From Pedosphaera sp. (GTDB taxonomy: Bacteria > Verrucomicrobiota > Verrucomicrobiia > Limisphaerales > JADLHS01): DNA of 33,869 bases. The stretch lies in assembly GCA_009695195.1 (NCBI GenBank), contig SIBJ01000039.1:1-33869 (forward strand). The letters are read 5' to 3'. This document shows, in pieces, positions 9,148-15,946 of the stretch. The notes below the pieces were generated by a model, which was not told the DNA's origin, made no database searches, and worked only from the letters and a program-made list of their open reading frames with translations. The position numbers and the translations under genes were made by a program. The first letter of the stretch is position 1. The number at the start of each line of letters is the position of its first letter.

Positions 9148-9333
9148 ATGAGCACGCAGGAAATCTTGCTTGAGGAAATCAAACATCAGCCGGAGCCGGT
9201 GCTGCGCGAACTCCGGCACTACCTCGATTTTCTGAAGCGTCAACGCGGGACGGAGCCGCCGATGGATGGAGTGGTGGCGGACACTTGGGAGAAACTTGGG
9301 CCGGCCCCGGAGTTGGACTATGACCGGCTTTAA
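9148..9333 (+). CDS. Antitoxin, DUF2281-like
   Basis: 61 residues, opening MSTQEILLEEIKHQPEPVLR, then a helical ELRHYLDFLKRQ and a disordered acidic end. This is the layout of small DUF2281-type antitoxins: an N-terminal helical domain and a C-terminal tail that binds the toxin. The gene overlaps the following MazF/PemK-like gene by 14 bp, the usual arrangement of a co-translated antitoxin-toxin operon. The product should neutralise the toxin and probably repress its own promoter; both are family inference. I found no clear Shine-Dalgarno site or operator. The pair sits between two copies of the feoA 3' end. Confidence 0.8.
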   Translation: MSTQEILLEEIKHQPEPVLRELRHYLDFLKRQRGTEPPMDGVVADTWEKLGPAPELDYDRL

Positions 9334-9640
9334 TCGTGGCGACGTGGTGGTTGTAGATTTGGGCATGGCGGCCAAGGTGCGGCCTTGCGTGGTGGTGTCC
9401 ATTGCCAATCCCGACCAGCAGCGCAACATGTCCGTGGTGGTGCCGATGACCACGGAAATCCGCGGCGGCGACTGTGAGATTCGTTTTCCAAAACCGCCTT
9501 GGCTCCGGCAGGAATCGGTGGTGAACGTGCTCGGCATCGCCGGAGTGGACAACGCCAAGATCGAGCGGCGCATTTCAGCATTTCCCGCCGAAAAAATGGC
9601 GGAGATCGAATCCGTCTTGAAACACCTGTTCGATTTGTGA
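9320..9640 (+). CDS. Toxin, MazF/PemK-like endoribonuclease
   Basis: 106 residues from the ATG at 9320, which lies inside the antitoxin end (14-bp overlap). An upstream in-frame start at 9266 would lie wholly within the antitoxin gene and is less likely. MazF/PemK hallmarks: the N-terminal strand RGDVVVVDLG, the KVRPCVVVS segment carrying the conserved basic residue of the active site, and VVPMTTE matching the conserved Ser/Thr strand. A C-terminal helix follows (EKMAEIESVLKHLFDL). The family cleaves mRNA at short motifs and stalls growth when antitoxin is lost. The cleavage motif cannot be predicted here. Confidence 0.88.
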   Translation: MTGFNRGDVVVVDLGMAAKVRPCVVVSIANPDQQRNMSVVVPMTTEIRGGDCEIRFPKPPWLRQESVVNVLGIAGVDNAKIERRISAFPAEKMAEIESVLKHLFDL

Positions 9641-9738
9641 ATTCGGCAGGGGCGGTGTGAACGTCCTCAAGCTCCTCAGATTAATTCTCCCGGTTGATTG
9701 CAAATTAAAGCCGGGCAGGTGAAGCGAAAATGTCTCCG

Positions 9739-9975
9739 CTAAGTCCTCACCAAAATCTGTTCCGCCTCGCTCTTCCGCAACGTGAGATTGTAGCCGCGCA
9801 CCTTGATCTCCACCGGATCGCCCATCGGCGCGAAGCGGACGAGTTCGACTTTCGTGCCGACGAGCAGGCCCATTTCCATGAGGCGCGGACGGCTGGCGGG
9901 TGGGAGATTGATTTCGGTCACCGTCGCCGTCGCGCCCGCGGCGATGGTCGTCAGCTGTTGGGGAGCGGACGACAT
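9739..9975 (-). CDS. feoA: FeoA, SH3-like iron transport accessory protein
   Basis: 78 residues with the whole FeoA fold: an N-terminal strand (LTTIAAGATATVTEI), the signature RLMEMGLLVGTKVELVR, then the DPVEIKVRGYNLTLRKSEA segment. FeoA is a small cytosolic protein that helps FeoB import Fe(II). The gene follows a second feoA-like gene after 6 bp on the same strand, so the two form an operon. Its 3' part (9747-9887) is duplicated at 8933-9073, and its last codons (VRT) differ from the remnant's end (VTVKS). feoB is 4.3 kb downstream on the same strand, which suggests the original order feoA-feoA-feoB was broken by inserted genes. Confidence 0.92.
   Translation of the reverse strand: MSSAPQQLTTIAAGATATVTEINLPPASRPRLMEMGLLVGTKVELVRFAPMGDPVEIKVRGYNLTLRKSEAEQILVRT
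9747..9887. repeat. 141-bp direct repeat, right copy (inside intact feoA)
   Basis: Partner of 8933-9073. It covers the C-terminal coding part of the intact feoA and stops six bases before the end of that gene, so the two copies part company both inside the gene and at its end. Confidence 0.93.
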
Positions 9976-9981
9976 GGCCGG

Positions 9982-10269
9982 TCAACAGGTGACGGGTTCG
10001 ACCATGATCGCGTCGGCGAGTTGCTCGCTCAAGGCGACGCGGGCGTTGCAGACCTGGCAGATGACGCTGTCCGAATGACTGAGCAGCTTGAGCTTCTGGT
10101 CTTCGCCGAGGCCCATCTCGCGCAGGCGATCAATCACTTCGGGCGTGGCCATGAGTTCGCGCACGCAGACCACCGTGCCCGCCTTCACGCGACTGAGCGG
10201 ACAGATCGCGGGCGAGGGACACTCGCCGGGCAAATCCTTTCCGTTCAACGCGGAATCTTTTTTCTTCAC
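9982..10269 (-). CDS. FeoA-like protein with extra cysteines
   Basis: A second FeoA-type SH3 domain: PLSRVKAGTVVCVREL, then the family signature DRLREMGLGEDQKLKLLS, then a C-terminal strand region with QVCNARVALS. It differs from ordinary FeoA by cysteines in an N-terminal CPSPAICPL, in VICQVC and as the last residue, which could bind metal or form disulfides (inference). The start is uncertain. No ATG lies in frame upstream; I chose the GTG at 10269. An open frame continues to a TTG at 10332, but that part lies in a palindromic repeat and does not look like FeoA. The gene ends 6 bp before the canonical feoA and is probably co-transcribed with it. Confidence 0.82.
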   Translation of the reverse strand: MKKKDSALNGKDLPGECPSPAICPLSRVKAGTVVCVRELMATPEVIDRLREMGLGEDQKLKLLSHSDSVICQVCNARVALSEQLADAIMVEPVTC

Positions 10270-10327
10270 CGCCGCCAACGTACGGCGCGCGCGCAGGCGA
10301 GGCAAGGCGGAACTAAAACCTCCAAAT

Positions 10328-10457
10328 TCCAAGCACCAAGCTCCAGAGAAGCTCCAACCTCCAATTCAATATTTCCAAGCAGCTAGGCAAGCGCTTGCGG
10401 CTCTCGTTTTTTTGAAGTTTGTTGTTTGGATGTTCTCTGGAGCTTGATGCTTGGTGC
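10328..10457. repeat. Palindromic repeat family A, copy 1
   Basis: The left arm contains GCACCAAGCTCCAGAGAA (10333-10350). The right arm 10433-10457 carries its reverse complement, interrupted by a 7-nt insertion. A 23-nt part of the left arm (10328-10350) is identical to 21319-21341, so this is a dispersed family. The element fills the gap between the second feoA gene and the MFS gene. It is open in frame with the MFS gene back to 10419, where it would encode the hydrophobic segment LFGCSLELDAWCFFL. Confidence 0.88.
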
Positions 10458-10467
10458 TTTTTCCTCA

Positions 10468-10483
10468 CCGCACATTCATGCGG
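10468..10483. repeat. CCGCA...TGCGG dyad, copy 1
   Basis: CCGCA and TGCGG around CATTCA. It lies between the divergent feoA-like gene and MFS gene, 80 bp before the chosen MFS start. One of six such dyads in the window. Confidence 0.7.
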
Positions 10484-10562
10484 CGGACGGCCAATGGAAT
10501 TGGCTTGCGCCCTCGCTCGCCGGCTGCTGAATTGGCCGCGAATCGGAAACCGCTTTATCGCC

Positions 10563-11882
10563 ATGCAAAAACCTCGTCTCGGCTTCTGGCAAATCTGGAA
10601 CATGAGCTTCGGCTTTCTCGGCATCCAGTTCGGCTGGGGCTTGCAGATGTCGAACATGAGCCCGATCTACAAATATCTCGGCGCAAAAGACGAGGACATC
10701 CCGCTGCTCTGGCTCGCCGCGCCGCTCACGGGTTTCATCGTGCAGCCGATCATCGGCGCGATGAGCGACCGCACTTGGGGGCCGCTCGGTCGGCGGCGGC
10801 CGTATTTTCTCGTGGGCGCGATCCTCAGTTCGCTCGCGTTGCTGGCGATGCCGAATTGCAGCGCGCTCTGGATGGCGGCGGGGCTGCTCTGGATTCTCGA
10901 CGCTTCGATCAACGTCTCGATGGAGCCGTTCCGCGCGTTCGTGGCGGACAAGTTGCCGGAGGAACAGCGCGGCACGGGTTTCGCGATGCAAAGCTTTTTC
11001 ATCGGCGTCGGCGCAGTGGTGGCGGGGATGTTGCCGTGGATTTTGAAGAACTGGTTCAACGTCAGCAGCGACACGAGCGACGCCAACGCCATCCCGCCGA
11101 ACGTAAAAATTTCCTTCTACCTCGGCGCGGTGGCGTTCTTCGGCGCGGTGCTGTACACGATTCTGACCTCGAAGGAATATCCGCCGGAAGACTTGGAAGC
11201 ATTTCGCCGGAAGAAATCCGAGAGCGCGGGCTTTGGTCATTTCTTCCGCGAAATCTTCAGCGCGCTCGCGGAAATGCCGGGCACGATGCGGCGCCTCGCG
11301 CTGGTGCAATTCTTCACCTGGCTCGGATTGTTTTGCATGTGGCTGCATTTCTCGAACGCCGTGCCGGTGGTGTTCGGTTCAAACGATCCGAAGTCCGATG
11401 TCTTCAAGCGCGGCGCCGAGTGGGCGGGCGTTTGTTATTCGATCAAGGACGCGGTGACGTTCATCGCGGCGTTCGCGCTGATGGCGTTGTCGCGGACGTT
11501 TGACCGACGGCGGATTCACGGTGTCTGTCTCGCGCTGGGCGGGCTCGGTTTGCTGGCCGTCGGTTTCATTCACGGCGAGGAGCAAAAAAATCTTTTGCTC
11601 ATCGCGCTGGCGTTCGGCGGCGTGGCGTGGGCGAGCATTCTCTCGATGCCTTACGCGATTCTCGCGGGCGCGCTGCCGCCGGAGCGGATGGGCGTTTACA
11701 TGGGCATCTTTAATTTCTTCATCGTGCTGCCGGAAATTCTGGCCGCGCTCACGTTCGGACCGCTGGTGAAAAACCTGCTCGGCGGAAATCTCGTCCACGC
11801 TGTGATGGCGGGTGGCGTTTGCATGTTGATCGCCGCGGCGCTCGCGCAGTGGGTGAAACTACCGGAAAAACAGGTCGCGTGA
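10563..11882 (+). CDS. MFS sugar permease, SLC45/sucrose-maltose transporter-like
   Basis: 439 residues from the ATG at 10563 ([12 protein letters not shown]), with about 12 membrane segments. The N-terminal part is typical of the SLC45-type sugar:H+ symporter group: [17 protein letters not shown] in helix 1, a conserved [18 protein letters not shown] before loop 2-3, the motif [11 protein letters not shown], and [17 protein letters not shown]. Characterised relatives import sucrose or maltose with protons. Given the amylases around it, maltose or maltodextrin uptake is the best guess (inference). Upstream in-frame starts at 10494 and 10419 exist but would add residues encoded by repeat A and the dyad. 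The histidine kinase frame begins 5 bp after the stop, suggesting a permease-kinase-regulator transcript. Confidence 0.88.
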   Translation: MQKPRLGFWQIWNMSFGFLGIQFGWGLQMSNMSPIYKYLGAKDEDIPLLWLAAPLTGFIVQPIIGAMSDRTWGPLGRRRPYFLVGAILSSLALLAMPNCSALWMAAGLLWILDASINVSMEPFRAFVADKLPEEQRGTGFAMQSFFIGVGAVVAGMLPWILKNWFNVSSDTSDANAIPPNVKISFYLGAVAFFGAVLYTILTSKEYPPEDLEAFRRKKSESAGFGHFFREIFSALAEMPGTMRRLALVQFFTWLGLFCMWLHFSNAVPVVFGSNDPKSDVFKRGAEWAGVCYSIKDAVTFIAAFALMALSRTFDRRRIHGVCLALGGLGLLAVGFIHGEEQKNLLLIALAFGGVAWASILSMPYAILAGALPPERMGVYMGIFNFFIVLPEILAALTFGPLVKNLLGGNLVHAVMAGGVCMLIAAALAQWVKLPEKQVA

Positions 11883-11887
11883 GCCGA

Positions 11888-13624
11888 ATGTGGCGCAAAA
11901 ATAAACGCAGAGACGCGGAGAACGCGGAGAAACGCAGAGTCTCGCAAGGGATGGAACACGGCGGCGATGGTAACTCACTCAAAAATCTCTGCGTTTCTCC
12001 GCGTTCTCTGCAGTGCTATCTCCCAACTTCGTCGCGTTCTGCAAAGGTTTTTGGACCAGCCATTCAACCGCAGAGACGCGATAGGCGCAGAGAAAGGCCG
12101 AAGAACAAAATCCTCTGCGCCTATCGCGTCTCTGCGGTTCCTTCGGGCCGTCTGTTTGGTTGCGGCTTCGCCACGCTATGCCTCTGCGTTTCATTCCGGT
12201 TATTTCTTCTGTTCACAATCTTGAGCGCTCCGTTTGTCGGGCGCGCGGAAATCTTGTGGAACGATCCCGGCGAGCGGACGATTCACGATTCCGGTCTGGG
12301 CGAAGACCTTCTCCACGGCGGCATCAAACGCGACGACACCGCGAGCGACACGCTCTATTTTAAGTTTCATCTCGACCCGCTCTCGGACGTAAGCACGGAG
12401 GAATACTACGCGGGCTTCCAGTTGTTCGAGGGCAACACTAACCGGCTGGCGGTCGGCAACGCGCCCGCGGCGTGGGCTTACAGCGCGTTTTACACGGCGG
12501 AGACCGGGCCATCGAACACGGTCACCGGCGATTTCGATTTGCACTCGTCGCGGCCAGAGCTTGCGGGCGCGGGCAGCTTCAAGGAATACGAACTCCCGCG
12601 CCGCGGCAACGACCGCACCATCGTTTTCAAAGTTCAATACGTCCCCGGCGATGATGATCGCGTGACGGTGTGGCTGAGTCCGGACCTCGCGCGCGGCGCC
12701 AACGCGGACAACCAGCCCACAAATCTCACGACCACTTTTCGCGCGAACGCGTCCTTCGATCAAATCCATCTCCGGCACGTTGGCGGCGGCAACGGCTGGG
12801 TCTTCAGCGACATGGCGGTGGCGACGTCGTTCCACGATTTCGTCGTGCCGCGTTTCTGGCAGACGTGGTGGTTCTTGACGCTGGCCGCGCTGGGAATCCT
12901 GGCCGCGGTGATCGCGAGCGTCCGGGGCGTCGAACAGAAAAAATTCCAGCGTCAACTCCAGCTCGCCGGACAGGAACGCGCGCTCCAGCGCGAACGCGCG
13001 CGCATCGCGCAGGACTTGCACGATGAACTCGGCTCGTCGCTGACGCGCATCTCGCTGCTGTGCGGGCTGGCGAAGGCGGACGCGCAGCAGCCGGGACAGG
13101 TCGAAGCGCACGTCAAAAAAATCGCGGAGGCGTCGAACGACACCGTGCGCGCGCTGGAGGAAATCGTCTGGGCGGTGCGGCCCGGCAGCGACACGTTGCA
13201 AAGCCTGGTGGATTACCTGGCGCACTTCGCGAACGAATTGTTCGACGGGCAAACCACGCGCTGCCGCCTGGACTTGCCCGAGACGTTGCCCGCGCGAACA
13301 TTGCCGCCGGATTTGCGCCATAACATTTTTCTCGTCGTGAAGGAGGCGCTCACGAACGTGCTCAAGCACGCGGACGCGAAGGAAGTGCGGGTGCAGGTGA
13401 AAATTTCCGGCGCCACGCTGGAGATCACGGTGCAAGACGACGGGCGGGGAGTGGATTCCGCGAAATCGCCCGCGCCCGGATCGGGGCAGGGGTTGGGCAA
13501 CATGCAACGGCGCGCCAACGCGCTGGGCGGCGAGTTGTCGGTCGAGAACAATCCTGGCAGCGGGACGCGTGTCCGGCTGACCGTGAATCTCAGCACCGCG
13601 CGCACGCCGCCGCCGCCGGCGTAA
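11888..13624 (+). CDS. Membrane sensor histidine kinase, HisKA_3 (NarL-partner) type
   Basis: From the ATG at 11888 this is 578 residues; 11951 is an alternative start. No start codon lies in frame between 11951 and the hydrophobic segment at about 12160-12235 (LCLCVSFRLFLLFTILSAPF), so translation must run through two palindromic repeats (family B). After that signal-like segment comes an extracellular sensor domain of about 200 residues, of no family I recognise, with a GNGWVFSDMAVATSF motif before the membrane. A transmembrane helix follows (about 322-344, WQTWWFLTLAALGILAAVIA). The dimerisation box RIAQDLHDELGSSLTRIS puts the phospho-acceptor at His378. The ATPase has DDGRGVD, the G box GQGLGNMQRRA, and GSGTRVRL at the end. 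The response regulator follows after 61 bp. Plausible role: sensing carbohydrate for the flanking glucan genes (inference). Confidence 0.9.
   Translation: MWRKNKRRDAENAEKRRVSQGMEHGGDGNSLKNLCVSPRSLQCYLPTSSRSAKVFGPAIQPQRRDRRRERPKNKILCAYRVSAVPSGRLFGCGFATLCLCVSFRLFLLFTILSAPFVGRAEILWNDPGERTIHDSGLGEDLLHGGIKRDDTASDTLYFKFHLDPLSDVSTEEYYAGFQLFEGNTNRLAVGNAPAAWAYSAFYTAETGPSNTVTGDFDLHSSRPELAGAGSFKEYELPRRGNDRTIVFKVQYVPGDDDRVTVWLSPDLARGANADNQPTNLTTTFRANASFDQIHLRHVGGGNGWVFSDMAVATSFHDFVVPRFWQTWWFLTLAALGILAAVIASVRGVEQKKFQRQLQLAGQERALQRERARIAQDLHDELGSSLTRISLLCGLAKADAQQPGQVEAHVKKIAEASNDTVRALEEIVWAVRPGSDTLQSLVDYLAHFANELFDGQTTRCRLDLPETLPARTLPPDLRHNIFLVVKEALTNVLKHADAKEVRVQVKISGATLEITVQDDGRGVDSAKSPAPGSGQGLGNMQRRANALGGELSVENNPGSGTRVRLTVNLSTARTPPPPA
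11915..12011. repeat. Palindromic repeat family B, copy 1
   Basis: Arms 11915-11939 and 11987-12011 match at 24 of 25 positions as inverted repeats built on GAACGCGGAGAAACGCAGAG. The stretch lies inside the 5' end of the histidine kinase frame, where it encodes charged residues (RRDAENAEKRR) on the left arm and LCVSPRSL on the right. Confidence 0.9.
12066..12139. repeat. Palindromic repeat family B, copy 2 (perfect 27-bp arms)
   Basis: Arms 12066-12092 and 12113-12139 are perfect reverse complements over 27 bp, with a 20-nt loop. The core CGCAGAGACGCGATAGGCG recalls copy 1. It lies in frame just before the hydrophobic signal segment of the histidine kinase and should form a very stable mRNA hairpin there. 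Confidence 0.95.
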
Positions 13625-13685
13625 GCGTGGATTGCCCGGGCGAATGTGTGGACACGGGACGAATCGGTGTTAAAACTTTTTTGCG

Positions 13686-14336
13686 ATGAGTGCCAAGCCA
13701 GCCGAGAACCCGCCGATCAAGGTGGCGATCGTGGACGATGACGAAGGCATCCGCGCCAGTCTCGGCGCGTTGATCCGGCGCGCGCCGGCGTTCCGGCTGG
13801 CCGGCGAGTACGCGGACGCGGAAACCGCGCTGAAAGAAATTCCCCTGCGCCCGCCCAACGTCGTGCTGATGGACATCAACCTCCCGGGCATGAACGGCGT
13901 GGAGTGCGTGCGGCAATTGAAAACCGCGCTGCCCGCCGTGCAGTTCCTGATGCTCACCGTTTATGAAGACAGTGATTCACTCTTTCGTTCGCTCAAAGCC
14001 GGCGCGAGCGGCTATTTGCTGAAGCGCACGGCTTCGGCGCGGCTGTTGGAGGCGATCCAGGACGTGCAGGCGGGCGGTTCGCCGATGACGCCGCATCTCG
14101 CGCGGCGCGTGGTGCAGTTTTTTGCGAAGCCGCCGGGAACGGATTCGCCCGTGGCGCGGCTCACGCCGGGCGAGCGGGAATTTCTCGACCAGCTCGCCAA
14201 CGGTTACGCCTACAAGGAAATCGCCGACCGCATGAAGATCAGCATTGATACGGTGCGCAGTTACGTGCGGACGGTTTACGAAAAACTTCACGTCCATTCG
14301 CGGACGGAAGCGGTGGTGAAATATCTGCGGGGCTGA
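13686..14336 (+). CDS. NarL/LuxR-family response regulator
   Basis: 216 residues with a complete receiver domain: the acidic pocket VAIVDDDE (Asp17-19), phospho-acceptor Asp63 in VVLMDINLPGMNG, the conserved Thr in LMLTVYED, and Lys113 in GYLLK. The C-terminal LuxR-type helix-turn-helix starts at about residue 160 (LTPGEREFLDQLANGYAYKEIADRM is the conserved stretch, given here in short as LTPGERE...YKEIADRM) and contains the recognition-helix segment SIDTVRSYVRTVYEKLHV. It follows the sensor kinase by 61 bp and is its obvious partner. Targets are not shown by the sequence; the amylase genes on both sides are the natural candidates. Confidence 0.95.
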   Translation: MSAKPAENPPIKVAIVDDDEGIRASLGALIRRAPAFRLAGEYADAETALKEIPLRPPNVVLMDINLPGMNGVECVRQLKTALPAVQFLMLTVYEDSDSLFRSLKAGASGYLLKRTASARLLEAIQDVQAGGSPMTPHLARRVVQFFAKPPGTDSPVARLTPGEREFLDQLANGYAYKEIADRMKISIDTVRSYVRTVYEKLHVHSRTEAVVKYLRG

Positions 14337-14345
14337 GGGGCGCGA

Positions 14346-14435
14346 CCGTCCCGGCCGCAGCAACTTGGAGCGGGCAGGGCGGGTTGAAACTTTCCTGAGT
14401 CCTCGTGTTGGCGGACGTTGCTGCGCCCGGGACGG
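14346..14435. repeat. Inverted repeat family E between convergent genes
   Basis: Arms 14346-14364 (CCGTCCCGGCCGCAGCAAC) and 14417-14435 match as an inverted repeat with one mismatch over 19 bp, with a 52-nt loop. It fills the 110-bp gap between the convergent response regulator and GH13 genes. It may terminate both transcripts, but there are no T-runs. A dispersed REP-like element is equally possible. Confidence 0.8.
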
Positions 14436-14446
14436 GCGCGCGCCGG

Positions 14447-15829
14447 TCACTTCGGGACGACGCGGTGGTAGATGCGCCACTCGTAACCTTGCAATCGGAA
14501 CATGGGGAAACCATTGAGGGGCGGTTCAGGCATTCCCGGAAATTTGATGGCCTTGAATTCGTGATCGTGCATCACTTCGACCCAGCCGATTTGCGGGCGG
14601 CTGGAAAAATTGATGACGATGACAAATTCATCCTTCGCGTCGAGCCGCATGAAGGTGACGAGGTTCGCTTCGTCCGAGTTGCGCAACCAGACGACGCGGT
14701 CGTTGCGAAACGGCGCGTATTGTTTCCGCAGCTTGATGAGTTCGCGATACGTGTCGCGCAACGGCGGGCGCTCTTTCGGCGACCAGAAGATCGGCATCTT
14801 CCCGAACAACGCCGGGTCGCCGGACTCGGCGGCGTCGCCGACTTCCATGCCGTTGTAGAGCAGGGGAACGCCATCGAGCGTGAGCATCAACGCCTCCGCT
14901 GCCAGCGCGCCGCGGATGCCGAAGCGCGCCACGGCGCGGGCTTCGTCGTGATTGTCCGAGATGCGCAGGTGCAGCGAGCCGTGCGGAAATTGTTTCAACG
15001 ATTCTTCCCACGAGCGACGGAACTCGGTCGCCGGCGCGCCTTCGAGCAGGACCTTGTTCAACGTCGCGTGCAGCGGCCACGAGTAATCGAGGTCGAACGC
15101 CTTCACGAGCAGTTCCGGCTTGGTCGCCTCGGCCAGCATCAGGATGTCGGGTTTGATTTTTTCCAGTTCGGCGCGCGCCTGTTCCCAGAAATCCGTCGGC
15201 ACCATGTAGGCCACGTCGCAGCGGAAACCGTCCACGCCGAACGCGGTGACGTAATGCTTCAACATCGCGATCATGTATTCGCGGAGCTTCGGGCTGGCGT
15301 AATTCAAACCCGCCACGTCCGTCCACTCGGGCACGGGCGGCGTGACTTTGCCGCTGGCGTCCTGTTTGTAAAATTCCGGGTGCGCCATCATCACGCTGTC
15401 CCACGCGGTGTGATTGGCGACGAGGTCCAGGATGATCTTCAGTCCGCGCGCGTGGGCTTCGGTCACCAGTTTTTTGAAATCGTTCGTCGTGCCGTAATCG
15501 GGATTGAGGGCGTAATAATCCTTGATGGCGTACGGGCTGCCGAATTCGCCTTTGCGAAACTTCGCGCCGATGGGATGGATCGGCATGAGCCAGAGCACGT
15601 CCACGCCGAGGGATTTCAATTCATCGAGCCGCGCGGTGATGCCGTTGAAATCGCCGCCGGCGGAAAAATTGCGCGGGAAGATTTCGTAGATGACGGCGTC
15701 GCGCACCCAGGTTTGCGGCTTGCGGGCATTGAGGCCGGAGACATCCTGCTCGGCGCGGCAGGTCGGCGAGCCAAGGCACAGGCCGGTGGCCAGCGCGAGA
15801 AGTGCGAAGTTGAAATGTTTTGGATTCAT
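14447..15829 (-). CDS. Secreted alpha-amylase, glycoside hydrolase family 13
   Basis: 460 residues from the ATG at 15829, chosen because it gives the signal peptide MNPKHFNFALLALATGLCLG, with likely cleavage near CRA-EQ. The GH13 barrel is complete. Region I is DLVANH (Asp135-His140). Region II is GFRCDVAY, with nucleophile Asp205 and Arg203. Region III is LAEA, with acid/base Glu234. Region IV is SDNHDE, with His294 and Asp295. The start VIYEIFPRNFSAGGDFNGI and the short C-terminal beta domain fit amylase, neopullulanase or maltogenic types; which one cannot be told. It acts outside the cytoplasm on alpha-1,4-glucans (family knowledge). It lies 117 bp downstream of the GH57 gene on the same strand and is probably co-transcribed with it. 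Confidence 0.94.
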   Translation of the reverse strand: MNPKHFNFALLALATGLCLGSPTCRAEQDVSGLNARKPQTWVRDAVIYEIFPRNFSAGGDFNGITARLDELKSLGVDVLWLMPIHPIGAKFRKGEFGSPYAIKDYYALNPDYGTTNDFKKLVTEAHARGLKIILDLVANHTAWDSVMMAHPEFYKQDASGKVTPPVPEWTDVAGLNYASPKLREYMIAMLKHYVTAFGVDGFRCDVAYMVPTDFWEQARAELEKIKPDILMLAEATKPELLVKAFDLDYSWPLHATLNKVLLEGAPATEFRRSWEESLKQFPHGSLHLRISDNHDEARAVARFGIRGALAAEALMLTLDGVPLLYNGMEVGDAAESGDPALFGKMPIFWSPKERPPLRDTYRELIKLRKQYAPFRNDRVVWLRNSDEANLVTFMRLDAKDEFVIVINFSSRPQIGWVEVMHDHEFKAIKFPGMPEPPLNGFPMFRLQGYEWRIYHRVVPK

Positions 15830-15915
15830 GCGGCGCGCGCTCAATCTGACCGGCCAGTTTTTCGCCGTGGAGCTTGCGTTCGAGTCAGTTTCATCAATTT
15901 CCGGCTCGGTTTCCA

Positions 15916-15931
15916 CCGCATGTTTGTGCGG
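15916..15931. repeat. CCGCA...TGCGG dyad, copy 2
   Basis: CCGCA and TGCGG around TGTTTG, in the 117-bp gap upstream of the GH13 gene and just beyond the 3' end of the GH57 gene. Confidence 0.7.
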
Positions 15932-15946
15932 CGGGGCGGTCGCGCG

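Noticed and set aside
12200..13507. A 435-codon minus-strand frame inside the histidine kinase
   Set aside because: Antisense shadow; the plus strand has all kinase motifs.
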